A stretch of 64,000 nt of DNA from an uncultured Cellulomonadaceae bacterium (GCA_947495165.1 CANLXM010000003.1:532041-596040); one strand, 5' to 3'; positions 15,462-25,513 are shown, numbered from the stretch's first letter. Notes: generated by a model from the letters alone, not told the origin. Program-made: numbers and translations.

Positions 15462-15489
15462 GCGGCTTCCGGGTGTCCCACCCAGCCGC
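15462..15489 (+). terminator. Probable dps terminator
   Basis: GCGGCT (15462-15467) pairs with AGCCGC (15484-15489) and an inner GGGTG pairs with CACCC, with a 3-base bulge. It begins 25 bases after the dps stop and ends just before the promoter of the next operon. Confidence 0.5.
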
Positions 15490-15503
15490 TAACGTTCACC
15501 GAC

Positions 15504-16280
15504 ATGACGACGACGACGGGACGGCTGCCACACGGCAGCCGTCCCGTCGCGTCCGCGGACAGCCCGCACGGCGCACGCCGGGGCGCTCCCCTGCGCCGCC
15601 TGGTCGCGGTGCTCGTGGCGCTCGTCCTCGTGGCGCTCGGCACGGCGTCGCTGGGCCCGTGGGAGGCGGACATCTCCCCTGTGGAGCCGCCGTCGGCCCA
15701 GGTCACGACGCCCGTACCGTCGCCCGAGCCCGTGGTCCCGACCCCCGAGGAGACTCCGCCCAGCCGGGAGGCCCCCGCCGACCCCAACGCTCTCCTGGTC
15801 GGTGTGCTGATCGTGCTCGGCGCCCTGGCGCTGATCGCGGTCGCCCGGGTGCTCGCACGCCTGCGCGGCCGCTGGCGTGCCGGTGACCGGTCGCCTGCGG
15901 ACCCCACCGACGCGGCGGACCCAGACACGGCCGACGCCGCTTCCGCGCTCTCGGTCGTCGAGCTGCGGGACGCCGTGAGCGAGGCGCTCGACGCGATCGA
16001 GGATGCCCGCAGCGCCCGAGACGCGGTCATCGCCGCCTGGCTGGTGCTCGAGCGCGCGGCCGAGCGCCGGGGCGTGGCGCGCGACCCGGCACAGAGCCCG
16101 TCCGAGTTCACCCGCGCCGTCCTCGCAGCCACAGCGGCCGACGCCGCGTCCGCCGACACCCTGCTCCGCCTCTACCTGCGGGTGCGCTTCGGGACCGCCG
16201 AGACCACGGCGGCCGACGTCGCCACCGCCCAGGTGGCGCTCCGTCGCCTGACCGCGGACCTCCGGGGAGGTGCCACGTGA
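15504..16280 (+). CDS. Membrane protein with DUF4129 domain
   Basis: 258 residues. First gene of a five-gene MoxR/DUF58 operon. An amino-terminal membrane helix (about 32-50, LVAVLVALVLVALGTAS), a Pro-rich extracytoplasmic linker, a second helix (about 95-115, LLVGVLIVLGALALIAVARVL), then a cytoplasmic DUF4129 domain (about 150-258, VIAAWLVLERAAERRGVAR, ending LRRLTADLRGG). The ATG at 15504 has no Shine-Dalgarno sequence, but TAACGT at 15490-15495 stands 8 bases upstream, so the transcript may be leaderless. In other bacteria DUF4129 proteins accompany MoxR and DUF58 and often a transglutaminase; no transglutaminase is present here. Exact function unknown. Confidence 0.8.
   Translation: MTTTTGRLPHGSRPVASADSPHGARRGAPLRRLVAVLVALVLVALGTASLGPWEADISPVEPPSAQVTTPVPSPEPVVPTPEETPPSREAPADPNALLVGVLIVLGALALIAVARVLARLRGRWRAGDRSPADPTDAADPDTADAASALSVVELRDAVSEALDAIEDARSARDAVIAAWLVLERAAERRGVARDPAQSPSEFTRAVLAATAADAASADTLLRLYLRVRFGTAETTAADVATAQVALRRLTADLRGGAT
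15515..15548 (+). repeat. Perfect 15-bp hairpin inside the first codons of the DUF4129 gene
   Basis: 15515-15529 pairs perfectly with 15534-15548 around the 4-base loop ACAC. It looks like a factor-independent terminator but lies 12-45 bases into the coding region. Either it attenuates the operon, or it is a second dps terminator and the gene starts further downstream. Confidence 0.6.
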
Positions 16281-16812
16281 CCCGCTGGCGAGGGCGACCG
16301 GCCCACGTGGTCGCCGCGGGCGTCCTCAGCGTCGTCGTCGGTGGCGCCCTGGTCGCGCTCGGGCTGACCTGGGTGCACGTCACGACAGCGGTCGTCCTGA
16401 CCGCGACCGCCCTGCTCGGCCTCGCCCTGCAGGCCGGGCACGTCGACCAGCCCTGGGAGCCGGCCCGTCCCGAGGAGATCGCGAGCTCACGCGAGGAGGT
16501 CGCCCACCTGTCCTGGCAGATCCGACGGCGGTCGGGGCACGTCCATCCTCGGGTGCTCGCGCGCGTCCAGGAGATCGCCTCGGCCCGGCTCTCCCGGGCA
16601 GGGATCCCCGTCACGCCGAGCGACTTGGCCGGGCGCGACGACGCCGTGGTGCAGCGTCTGGCCCGAGCCCTCGACCCTGGCGCCGCACAGACCCTGTGCG
16701 CGGACCCGCACCGGCTGCCCGACGGGCCTGCGCTCCTGCGCGTGCTGGACGCGCTGGACGAGCTCGCCGCCCGCTCCCCCGCTGCACCCCCCACCCACCG
16801 GAAGGACCCTCT

Positions 16813-16816
<4 letters not shown>
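16277..16816 (+). CDS. Two-helix membrane protein in MoxR operon, unknown
   Basis: 179 residues. Two amino-terminal membrane helices (about 10-30 and 35-52, AAGVLSVVVGGALVALGLTW and TAVVLTATALLGLALQAG) and a soluble helical tail with many Arg residues (REEVAHLSWQIRRRSGHVHPRVL). No known domain recognised. GTG start overlaps the stop of the DUF4129 gene by 4 bases, and its own stop overlaps the MoxR start in the same way, so it is a genuine operon member. It resembles the uncharacterised membrane partner often found beside MoxR genes in actinobacteria. Confidence 0.8.
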
Positions 16817-17792
<976 letters not shown>

Positions 17793-17796
<4 letters not shown>

Positions 17797-19130
17797 CCTC
17801 TCGTCGCCGACCACGCGGGTCGAACGCCGGCTGGGGCCCGACCGAGCTCGTCGGGTGGCTGCTGGGCATCGGGATGCTGGCCGTCGTCGCGGGAGCCTTC
17901 GCGCGTCGTCCCGACGTGGTGCTGCTCGCGGTCCCCCTCCTCGGCTGGGCCGCCCTGGCACGCACGCCCGCAGGGGTGCCCGCGACGGGCGCGGAGGACC
18001 CGGACGGGATGGTCGTGGACGCGGGGCTGGTCGCGGTCGGGGTCGACCTCGCGGGGCCCGTGGGCACGGCGGTGAAGGTCCACGCCCAGACCGGCGGCGC
18101 CCGCGCCGACTCCGTGGTCGTCGACCTCGGCCCGCAGGGCACGCGCAGGCTGGAGGTCACGGGCCCAGGCGTGCGGACCGGCCCCCGCCGTCTGTTCGCC
18201 CTCGACCTGCAGTCGATGTCCGTGTGCCTGGACGCCCTCTCCGGGACCACGCACGTCGAGGCGCCGACCGTGCTCGTGCGTCCGCGCGCCCGCGGGCTCG
18301 GGGAGGTCCCGCTCCCGACGTCGCTCCACGGACTGACCGGCGCGCACTCGTCGCGCCGTCCCGGTCACGGCGGGGACCTGCGCGACGTGCACCCGTTCGG
18401 TCCCGGCGACCGGTTGCGCGGCATCGACTGGCGGACCACGGCGCGACGGTCACCAGACCTGGAGGAGATCTACGTGCGCCGGACGCACGCCACCGCGGAC
18501 GCGCTCGTCATGCTCGTGCTCGACTCGCGCGACGACGTCGGCCCCGACCCCGCGACCTGGTTCGGCGGCGAGCCCGCCCGCGCGGACGAGCCGACCTCTC
18601 TCGACGTCGCGCGGACCGCGGCCGCGAGCATCGCCAAGGCCTACCTCGACGGCGGGGACCGCGTCGGCCTGACGGACCTCGGTCGCGATCGCGCGCCGAT
18701 CCCCCCGGTCGGCGGCGGGCGGGCGCTGCGGCGCATCGTCCAGACCCTCGCGGTCGCCCGCCCGGATCCCCGGCGCCTCGCACGCGTCCGTGCGCCACGC
18801 CTGACGGCCGGCACCCTGGTCGTGATCCTGTCCACGTTCCTCGACGACGACGCGGCGGGCGTCGCCCGCAGCTGGCGGGCTGAGGGACACCGTGTCATCG
18901 CTGTCGACGTGCTCCCGCCGGTGCGGACCGGCGGGCTCACGGCGGACCAGCGGCTCGCGTGGCGGATCGTCCGCGACGAGCGCCGGGAGCGGCTCCTGAC
19001 GATGCGCGCCGAGGGCGTCGAGGTGATCGCCTGGGGTGACGGCTCGGATCCAGCCGTGCACCTGCGGCGTCTGGCGCGGGCAGGACGCCGAGGCGGGCGC
19101 ACGCGCACGGTCGGGGCGGGGATCTCATGA
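17793..19130 (+). CDS. DUF58 domain membrane protein
   Basis: 445 residues. Two amino-terminal membrane helices (about 18-55), an extracytoplasmic-like beta region, then the DUF58 signature DVHPFGPGDRLRGIDWRTTAR near 190 and a von Willebrand A-like fold (LVMLVLDSRDDVG ... TLVVILSTFLDDDAAGVARSW). DUF58 proteins act with MoxR ATPases; the pair is linked to envelope maturation, but the substrate is not known. ATG overlaps the moxR stop by 4 bases. Confidence 0.88.
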
Positions 19131-19636
19131 GGCGGCCCCCTGCTCGGGTGCGGATCGACGCGCGCCGCACGGTCCCGGGCTGGGCGCTGGCCGTGGTCGG
19201 GGCCCTCGCGGGGGCTGGGGCGCTCGCGTGCGCCCGGCCGAGCCCTGCGCTGTGGCTCCTCGCCGTCCCGCTCCTCGTCCTCACGGGCGCCGGGATCGCT
19301 CCGGGTGCGGCGCTCGTGCTCGCAGGACTGGTCGTCGCGTGCGCGGTCGCCGCACCCCCGGGGATCGCGATGCTCGGTGTTGCCGCCGGGTTGCCGGTGT
19401 TCTTCTACGCGACGTCCCTGGCCAAGGTCGCTGGCGACGCCCGCGTCGAAGCGGCCGTGCTGGCCAGGAGTGCCCGCACGCTCGTCCCGCTCGTGGCCCT
19501 GGGGCTCTGCCTGGTCGGGCTCGCGCTCACGCTGTCCGTGACCGATCGCGGGGCGCTCGCCCTGCTGGCGCCGGGCGGGGTCGCGGTGCTCGTCGCCCTG
19601 GTCGTCCCCCGGCAGTGGTGGCCGCGCCGGTCCTGA
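19127..19636 (+). CDS. Polytopic membrane protein, last gene of MoxR operon
   Basis: 169 residues, mostly hydrophobic, with about five predicted membrane helices (starting AVVGALAGAGALACARP and ending VAVLVALVVPRQWW). No recognised domain. ATG overlaps the DUF58 stop (ATGA). The operon ends here, and the next gene (glgP) has its own control region. It may form the membrane subunit of the MoxR-DUF58 complex; that is inference from position only. Confidence 0.78.
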   Translation: MRRPPARVRIDARRTVPGWALAVVGALAGAGALACARPSPALWLLAVPLLVLTGAGIAPGAALVLAGLVVACAVAAPPGIAMLGVAAGLPVFFYATSLAKVAGDARVEAAVLARSARTLVPLVALGLCLVGLALTLSVTDRGALALLAPGGVAVLVALVVPRQWWPRRS

Positions 19637-19660
19637 TCGCACGCCCAGGCGACGGCCCCC

Positions 19661-19845
19661 TGCAACGATTTCTGACGCCCCGGCTGCAACGATCCTGCAA
19701 CGTAACCGAAATGTTGCACTCGTTGTTGCAGGCCCAGCGCGTGACCCACGGCAGCGCTCTGATGAGCATCTTCCCAGGTCAGAGCCCTGTCTGCGCCTCG
19801 TTCGACCTGCGTGCAACGCCGCAGGGGCGCGGTGCGCTTGCAACG
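19661..19845. promoter_or_regulatory. Cluster of seven TGCAAC-type half-sites upstream of glgP
   Basis: TGCAACG on the plus strand at 19661, 19685, 19696, 19812 and 19839; GTTGCA (minus orientation) at 19713 and 19725. The copies at 19696 and 19713-19718 form a spaced inverted repeat (TGCAAC/GTTGCA), and 19685/19696 are 11 bp apart, one helical turn. They lie in the 253-base gap before glgP. This looks like a multi-site operator, perhaps for a LacI-family sugar regulator; no regulator gene is adjacent. Confidence 0.6.
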
Positions 19846-19889
19846 ATATGGCCCGAAGGTCATGGCGCAGCCGGGAGGTGGCGGGTAGC

Positions 19890-22370
19890 GTGCACATCGT
19901 GACTGAGAACACCCAGAGGTTCAGCTCCTCTCCCGCAACCGTCGAGTCGTTCACGAGCGAGTTCGTGCGCCAGTTGCGCTACGAGCAGGGCGTCGATCTT
20001 GGCTTCGCCAGCAGCGACGACCTGTACCAGGCGCTCGCCCGGACCGTCCGTCGCTACATGATCGACAACTGGCTCGACACCCTGTCCACCCAGACGGCCA
20101 AGGGCGCGAAGGCCGTCGCCTACCTGTCGGCCGAGTACCTCATGGGCCCGCAGCTCCCCAACGCGCTCCTGGCGACAGGCCTTGCCGAGGTGGCCCGCGA
20201 CTCGCTCGCAGCCCTCGGCCTGGACCTGAACGAGATCGGCGCCACCGAGGTCGAGCCCGGGCTGGGCAACGGCGGGCTCGGCCGACTGGCCGCCTGCTTC
20301 ATCGACTCGCTCGCCACCATGGACATCCCGGCCGTCGGCTACGGCATCCGGTACGAGTACGGCATCTTCCGCCAGACCTTCGTCGACGGCCGCCAGGCCG
20401 AGCAGCCCGACCCGTGGCTCAGCAAGGGCTCGCCGTGGGAGTTCCCGCACCCGGACATGGCCGTCGAGGTCGGCTTCCACGGGCACACCGAGCGCTACAC
20501 GGACGCGACGGGCGCCGAGCGCACGCGCTGGGTCCGCGGCGACTGCGTGCTGGCCGTGCCGTACAACTACATGGTCCCCGGCTACGGCACGAGGAACGTC
20601 AACACCCTGCGCCTCTGGAGCGCCAAGGCCACCAACGCGTTCGACCTGCAGATCTTCAACGCGGGTGACTACGAGGCCGCCGTCCGGGCCCAGACGGTCG
20701 CGGAGAACATCTCCAAGGTGATCTACCCGGAGGACTCCACCCCGCAGGGCAAGGAGCTGCGGCTCAAGCAGCAGTACTTCTTCGTCGCCGCCTCCCTCGC
20801 GGACTTCATCAACCAGACGCTGCCCCAGGGCTTCGACCTCACCAAGATCCACGAGCGCGTCACCTTCCAGCTCAACGACACGCACCCCGTCATCGCGATC
20901 CCCGAGCTCATGCGCATCCTCGTCGACGAGCGTGGCATCGACTGGGCCACGGCCTGGGACGTGACGCGCAAGACGTTCAACTACACGTGCCACACGCTGC
21001 TGCCGGAGGCCCTCGAGGTCTGGTCGGTCGAGCTGCTCGGGCGCCTGCTCCCCCGGCACCTGGAGATCATCTTCCAGATCAACGAGGAGTTCCTGGCCGA
21101 GGTCCGCCAGGCGTACCCGGGCGACGAGCTGCGCGCCCGCCGCATGTCGATCATCCAGGAGCAGCCCGAGCGCGCGGTGCGGATGGCGTTCCTCGCCTCG
21201 ATCGGCTCGTCGAAGATCAACGGCGTCGCCGAGCTGCACTCGCAGCTGCTCCGGGACAAGGTGCTCGACGACTTCTCCGCGCTGTGGCCCAGCAAGTTCA
21301 CGAACGTCACCAACGGCGTCACCCCGCGTCGCTTCCTCGCCCTGTCCAACCCTGGCCTCGCCGGCCTCATCACCGAGGCCATCGGCGAGGGCTGGGTCAA
21401 GGACCTCGAGCGCCTGCGCGAGCTCGAGCCCTTCGCCGAGGACGCGTCCTTCCGGCGCGAGTTCCGTGCCGTCAAGGCGGCGAACAAGGAGCGGTTCGTC
21501 GAGCTCATCGCCCAGCGCGACGGGATCGAGCTGCCCGCGGACGCGTTGTACGACGTGATGGTCAAGCGCCTGCACGAGTACAAGCGTCAGATGCTCAAGC
21601 TGCTCCACGTGGTCACGCTCTACGACCGCGTGCTGCGGGGGGAGCTGCGCGCGAGCGACATCACGCCGCGCGTCGTGACGTTCGGCGCCAAGGCAGCCCC
21701 GGGCTACAAGATGGCCAAGGAGATCATCGCGCTCATCAACGCGGTGGCGAAGGTCGTCAACACGGCACCCGAGCTCCAGGGCCGGCTGCAGATCGCGTTC
21801 CCCGCGAACTACAACGTCACCCTCGCCGAGAAGCTCATCCCCGCGGCCGACCTGTCCGAGCAGATCTCGCTCGCCGGCAAGGAGGCCTCGGGTACGGGCA
21901 ACATGAAGTTCGCGCTCAACGGCGCCCTGACGATCGGCACGCTCGACGGTGCCAACGTCGAGATCTACGACCTCGTGGGCGACGAGAACTTCTTCCTGTT
22001 CGGGCTCACCGAGCCGCAGGTCGCGGAGGTCGTCGACGCGGGGTACAAGCCCGGCGCGTACTACGAGGGCAACCGCTCGCTCAAGGGCGCGATCGACCTC
22101 ATCGCCTCGGGGGCGTTCTCGAACGGCGACCGCAACGCGTTCGAGTTCGTGCTGTCCGACCTGCTCGGCAAGGACCGGTTCCTCGTGCTGGCTGACTACC
22201 AGGCGTACATCGATGCGCAGGACAAGGTTGAGTTCGCGTACGCGGACCAGGAGTCCTGGTCGCGCTCCGCGATCCTGAACGTCGCGCGCACGGGCTTCTT
22301 CAGCTCGGACCGCTCGATCCAGGACTACCTCGACCGGATCTGGCACGCGAAGCCGCAGCCCGTCCTCTGA
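19890..22370 (+). CDS. glgP: Glycogen/maltodextrin phosphorylase
   Basis: PLP enzyme that phosphorolyses alpha-1,4-glucan to glucose-1-phosphate. The 826 residues match the classical GT35 family: SAEYLMGPQLPNALL, EPGLGNGGLGRLAACF, FQLNDTHPVIAIPELMRIL, MVKRLHEYKRQMLK and the PLP-lysine segment GTGNMKFALNGALTIGTLDG. The GTG at 19890 is preferred because GGGAGGTGG (19873-19881) stands 8 bases upstream; a GTG at 19899 is the alternative and has TAGCGT 7 bases before it. Monocistronic, followed by a strong terminator, and preceded by the repeated TGCAAC half-sites. Cytosolic. Confidence 0.95.
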   Translation: MHIVTENTQRFSSSPATVESFTSEFVRQLRYEQGVDLGFASSDDLYQALARTVRRYMIDNWLDTLSTQTAKGAKAVAYLSAEYLMGPQLPNALLATGLAEVARDSLAALGLDLNEIGATEVEPGLGNGGLGRLAACFIDSLATMDIPAVGYGIRYEYGIFRQTFVDGRQAEQPDPWLSKGSPWEFPHPDMAVEVGFHGHTERYTDATGAERTRWVRGDCVLAVPYNYMVPGYGTRNVNTLRLWSAKATNAFDLQIFNAGDYEAAVRAQTVAENISKVIYPEDSTPQGKELRLKQQYFFVAASLADFINQTLPQGFDLTKIHERVTFQLNDTHPVIAIPELMRILVDERGIDWATAWDVTRKTFNYTCHTLLPEALEVWSVELLGRLLPRHLEIIFQINEEFLAEVRQAYPGDELRARRMSIIQEQPERAVRMAFLASIGSSKINGVAELHSQLLRDKVLDDFSALWPSKFTNVTNGVTPRRFLALSNPGLAGLITEAIGEGWVKDLERLRELEPFAEDASFRREFRAVKAANKERFVELIAQRDGIELPADALYDVMVKRLHEYKRQMLKLLHVVTLYDRVLRGELRASDITPRVVTFGAKAAPGYKMAKEIIALINAVAKVVNTAPELQGRLQIAFPANYNVTLAEKLIPAADLSEQISLAGKEASGTGNMKFALNGALTIGTLDGANVEIYDLVGDENFFLFGLTEPQVAEVVDAGYKPGAYYEGNRSLKGAIDLIASGAFSNGDRNAFEFVLSDLLGKDRFLVLADYQAYIDAQDKVEFAYADQESWSRSAILNVARTGFFSSDRSIQDYLDRIWHAKPQPVL

Positions 22371-22404
22371 GGCGGGGGCCCACGCCGCTCGCCCCGCCGT
22401 CCTC

Positions 22405-22438
22405 GTGACCCCGCCGCCCTCCTGGGCGGCGGGGTCAC
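22405..22438 (+). terminator. glgP terminator
   Basis: Perfect 15-bp stem (22405-22419 with 22424-22438), loop TCCT, 35 bases after the glgP stop. Confidence 0.85.
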
Positions 22439-22476
22439 CTGCGTCCGTGGTCGGATGGGAACAAGGAGCACGGCTT

Positions 22477-22498
22477 GTTGGTTGAAGAGTCAACTAAC
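22477..22498. promoter_or_regulatory. MarR-type operator upstream of the LLM oxidoreductase pair
   Basis: Inverted repeat GTTGGTTGA-AGAG-TCAACTAAC, 9-bp arms with one mismatch, 28-49 bases before the LLM start. The right arm TCAACTAAC recurs exactly in the crtR/MMPL intergenic region at 26099-26107. AT-rich sequence is rare in this GC-rich DNA, which favours a binding site. Confidence 0.55.
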
Positions 22499-22525
22499 CA
22501 GGCCCGTCGACCGCTAGGAGCCATG

Positions 22526-23671
22526 ATGCAGTTCGGGATCTTCACCGTCGGAGACGTCACCCCCGACCCCACGACGGGGCGCGCGCCAACCGAGCACGAG
22601 CGCATCAAGGCGACCGTCGCGATCGCCCGGAAGGCCGAGGAGGTCGGTCTCGACGTCTTCGCGACCGGCGAGCACCACAACCCGCCGTTCGCCGCGCCCG
22701 CGAACCCGACCGTGCTCCTGGCCCACATCGCAGCGCAGACCGAGCGCCTGGTCCTGTCCACCGCGACGACCCTCATCACGACCAACGATCCCGTGCGGAT
22801 CGCGGAGGACTACGCCTACCTCCAGCACCTCGCCGACGGTCGCGTCGACCTGATGATGGGCCGGGGCAACACCGGCCCGGTCTACCCGTGGTTCGGCAAG
22901 GACATCCGCGAGGGCCTCGACCTCGCGATCGAGAACTACGCGCTGCTCCACCGCCTGTGGCGCGAGGACGTCGTCGACTGGGAAGGCAAGCACCGCACCC
23001 CGCTCCAGGGATTCACGTCGACGCCGCGCCCCCTCGACGGCGTCGCGCCCTTCGTCTGGCACGGCTCGATCCGTTCGCCCCAGATCGCCGAGCAGGCTGC
23101 GTACTACGGCGACGGCTTCTTCCACAACAACATCTTCTGGCCGATCACCCACACGAAGCAGATGGTCCAGCTCTACCGTCGCCGGTTCGAGCACTACGGG
23201 CACGGCAGCGCCGACCAGGCGATCGTGGGGCTCGGCGGCCAGGTCTTCATGCGGAAGAGCTCGCAGGAGGCCAAGCGCGAGTTCCGGCCGTACTTCGACA
23301 ACGCCCCCGTGTACGGGCATGGTCCGTCCATGGAGGAGTTCACGCAGCAGACGCCGTTGACCGTCGGTAGCCCGCAGGAGGTGATCGACCGCTACGCGAC
23401 CATGCGCGACCACGTCGGCGACTACCAGCGCCAGCTGTTCCTGATGGACCACGCCGGCCTGCCGCTCAAGACCGTCCTCGAGCAGCTCGACCTGCTCGGC
23501 GAGGAGGTCGTGCCCGTGCTGCGCAAGGAGCTCGCCGTCGGGCGTCCGGCGCACGTCCCCGAGGCGCCCTCCCACGCCGCCCGGGTCGCCGCGGCCGGCG
23601 GCTCGACCGACCGGACGGTCTACGCCCCGGCCGACGACGTCACCGGGGCCTCGCCGGAGGTCGCACGATGA
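22526..23671 (+). CDS. Luciferase-like monooxygenase, CE1758-type
   Basis: FMN-dependent oxidoreductase of the LLM superfamily, 381 residues, with QFGIFTVGDVTPDPTTGR at the start, GLDVFATGEHHNPPF near 48 and DLMMGRGNTGPVYPWFGK near 110. It belongs to the type that is paired with a dedicated FMN reductase (CE1758/CE1759 families of corynebacteria). The ATG at 22526 is chosen because AGGAG at 22516-22520 is 5 bases away; a second ATG lies one codon earlier. Its stop overlaps the reductase start by 4 bases. The reduced flavin made by the partner would be used to oxidise an unknown substrate. A palindrome shared in part with the carotenoid promoter lies upstream. Confidence 0.87.
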   Translation: MQFGIFTVGDVTPDPTTGRAPTEHERIKATVAIARKAEEVGLDVFATGEHHNPPFAAPANPTVLLAHIAAQTERLVLSTATTLITTNDPVRIAEDYAYLQHLADGRVDLMMGRGNTGPVYPWFGKDIREGLDLAIENYALLHRLWREDVVDWEGKHRTPLQGFTSTPRPLDGVAPFVWHGSIRSPQIAEQAAYYGDGFFHNNIFWPITHTKQMVQLYRRRFEHYGHGSADQAIVGLGGQVFMRKSSQEAKREFRPYFDNAPVYGHGPSMEEFTQQTPLTVGSPQEVIDRYATMRDHVGDYQRQLFLMDHAGLPLKTVLEQLDLLGEEVVPVLRKELAVGRPAHVPEAPSHAARVAAAGGSTDRTVYAPADDVTGASPEVAR

Positions 23672-24273
23672 CCGCGCGCTCCGTCGTCGCCGTGACCGCA
23701 GGCCTCAGCCAGCCGTCGTCGACCCGTCTCCTGACCGACCGGCTGGTGGCCGCCGCGAGCGACGACCTTCAGCTCGGCGGCGACTCCGTCACGGTCCGCG
23801 TGGTCGAGCTGCGCGACCTCGCGCACCAGATCACGGACACGATGCTCACCGGTTTCGCTCCGGCGGAACTGCGCGAGGCGCTGGATGCCGTCGCGGGCGC
23901 CGACGCGGTCGTCGCCGTCACGCCCGTCTTCTCCGCCTCCTACTCAGGGCTGTTCAAGTCGTTCTTCGACGTCCTCGAGGCAAAGGCGCTCGCCGGGACC
24001 CCCGTGCTGCTCGGTGCGACCGCAGGCACCGAGCGGCACTCGCTCGTGCTCGACCACGCCCTGCGCCCCCTGTTCGCCTACCTCGGAGCGCTCGTGGTGC
24101 CCACCGCCGTGTTCGCCGCGTCGTCCGACTGGGGTACCGCCTCGTCGGACTCGCTCCGCGCCCGGATCGAGCGGGCCGCCGGCGAGCTCGCGACGCTCGT
24201 GCGCGGCGTGCCCCGGCGGGCGACGGTGGACCCGTTCGACGACTTCGTGCCGTTCGACCAGCTCCAGCCGTGA
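23668..24273 (+). CDS. NAD(P)H-dependent FMN reductase, LLM partner
   Basis: 201-residue flavodoxin-fold reductase of the CE1759 type. Features: VVAVTAGLSQPSSTRLLTDR for flavin phosphate binding, VVAVTPVFSASYSGLFKSFF near 75 and VLLGATAGTERHS near 112. It supplies reduced FMN to the luciferase-like monooxygenase encoded just upstream (ATGA overlap). Cytosolic. The substrate of the pair is not known. Confidence 0.88.
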   Translation: MTARSVVAVTAGLSQPSSTRLLTDRLVAAASDDLQLGGDSVTVRVVELRDLAHQITDTMLTGFAPAELREALDAVAGADAVVAVTPVFSASYSGLFKSFFDVLEAKALAGTPVLLGATAGTERHSLVLDHALRPLFAYLGALVVPTAVFAASSDWGTASSDSLRARIERAAGELATLVRGVPRRATVDPFDDFVPFDQLQP

Positions 24274-24294
24274 GGGCCCAGTAGGATCGAGGCC

Positions 24295-24501
24295 ATGAGC
24301 AACCACGAACCCGTGTCGAGCGGCGCCGAGGCGCCCGCCGCCGTCAAAGGTCTTCTCTTCCTCGTCTGCTTCGCCATGTTCGTGGCGGGCATCTGGGCCT
24401 TCGGGGAGGGCGTGAGCCAGGAGAGCCCGTGGTTCTTCAGCGCAGGCCTCCTCGCGACCGGGCTCGCGTTCCTGCTGCCGATCCACGCCCGCCAGGACTG
24501 A
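24295..24501 (+). CDS. Small two-helix membrane protein
   Basis: 68 residues with a soluble amino-terminal tail (about 1-17), two membrane helices (about 18-37, LLFLVCFAMFVAGIWAFGEG, and 45-62, FFSAGLLATGLAFLLPIH) and a short basic end. No family recognised. It begins 21 bases after the FMN reductase stop on the same strand and ends before a hairpin, so it may be cotranscribed with the LLM pair. Confidence 0.65.
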   Translation: MSNHEPVSSGAEAPAAVKGLLFLVCFAMFVAGIWAFGEGVSQESPWFFSAGLLATGLAFLLPIHARQD

Positions 24502-24526
24502 CCCGGTCGGTCCGCGACCGACCTCT

Positions 24527-24579
24527 CGCACAGACGCTCGTCCCCCGCGCTCTTCGCCCGGGAGGCGAGCGTCTGTGCG
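24527..24579 (+). terminator. Long-loop terminator hairpin
   Basis: Perfect 14-bp stem (24527-24540 with 24566-24579) around a 25-base loop that can itself pair TCCC with GGGA. It lies between the small membrane protein and the SDR promoter. Confidence 0.6.
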
Positions 24580-24586
24580 TCTCCGG

Positions 24587-24614
24587 TTGCACCCTCGTCC
24601 GCACGTCATACGTT
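24587..24614 (+). promoter_or_regulatory. Promoter of the SDR gene
   Basis: TTGCAC (24587-24592), 16-bp spacer, TACGTT (24609-24614); a housekeeping sigma-70-type promoter with the ATG about 36 bases downstream of the -10. Confidence 0.5.
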
Positions 24615-24649
24615 GGACAAGCACCTGCATCCGACCGAAGGAGCGCGCC

Positions 24650-25510
24650 ATGACCGAAGGACAGGGTTTCCCCGCCCAGCAGCAGCAGCCCCCCGGCCTC
24701 ACGGAGCCGATGGAGCCCAGGCCTGATCACGGTGAGGCCAGCTACCGCGGCAGCGGGAAGCTGACCGGCAAGCGGGCCCTGATCACCGGCGGGGACTCGG
24801 GGATCGGCCGTGCGGTCGCCCTCGCCTACGCACGCGAGGGCGCCGACGTCGCGATCGCCTACCTCGCGCAGGAGCAGCCCGACGCGGACGAGACTGCGCG
24901 GCTGGTCGAGGCGGAGGGCCGCCGCTGCCTCCTGCTGCCGTGCGACCTGACGCAGGAGCCCGACTGCCGCGAGGTCGTCCGCCGCACCGTGTCCGAGCTC
25001 GGCGGCCTCGACGTCCTCGTCAACAACGCGGGCTACCAGATGGCCCGGCGGGAGTCGATCGCGGACATCACCACCGAGGACCTCGACCGCGTGTTCAAGA
25101 CCAACCTGTACGCGCTGTTCTGGGTGACGCAGACGGCGCTCGAGCACATGGGGTCGGGCGGGGCGATCATCAACAACTCGTCGATCCAGGCCTTCGAGCC
25201 CTCGACCTCCCTGCTCGACTATGCGTCCACGAAGGCTGCGATCAACAACTTCACCGTGAACCTCGCGGCTGAGGTCGGCGCTCGGGGCATCCGCGTCAAC
25301 GCCGTGGCGCCGGGGCCGATCTGGACCCCGCTGCAGCCGGCGACGCAGCCCGAGTCGAAGCTGGAGGTGTTCGGTTCCGACGCCCCGCTCGGGCGTGCTG
25401 GTCAGCCCGGAGAGGTCGCACCCGCGTTCGTGTTCCTGGCGTCCGACGCCGACGCGAGCTATGTCTCCGGAACCGTCCTGGGCGTGACCGGGGGGAAGCC
25501 TGTGTTCTGA
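24650..25510 (+). CDS. Stress-type short-chain dehydrogenase/reductase
   Basis: NAD(P)-dependent oxidoreductase of the SDR family, 286 residues, closest in layout to the general-stress SDRs (GSP39/YghA-like) with a Pro/Gln-rich amino-terminal extension of about 45 residues. Cofactor motif TGGDSGIGRA near 46, NNAGYQ near 125, and the catalytic Ser/Tyr/Lys set in NNSSIQAFEP and DYASTKAAINNF. It ends with the usual SGTVLGVTGGKPVF. ATG at 24650 with GAAGGAG at 24637-24643. Monocistronic. Substrate unknown; probably a short-chain alcohol, sugar or aldehyde. Confidence 0.9.
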   Translation: MTEGQGFPAQQQQPPGLTEPMEPRPDHGEASYRGSGKLTGKRALITGGDSGIGRAVALAYAREGADVAIAYLAQEQPDADETARLVEAEGRRCLLLPCDLTQEPDCREVVRRTVSELGGLDVLVNNAGYQMARRESIADITTEDLDRVFKTNLYALFWVTQTALEHMGSGGAIINNSSIQAFEPSTSLLDYASTKAAINNFTVNLAAEVGARGIRVNAVAPGPIWTPLQPATQPESKLEVFGSDAPLGRAGQPGEVAPAFVFLASDADASYVSGTVLGVTGGKPVF

Positions 25511-25513
25511 CCG

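Noticed and set aside
19860..22493. Minus-strand open frame of about 877 codons over glgP
   Set aside because: Mirror frame of a well-conserved phosphorylase; no family motifs.
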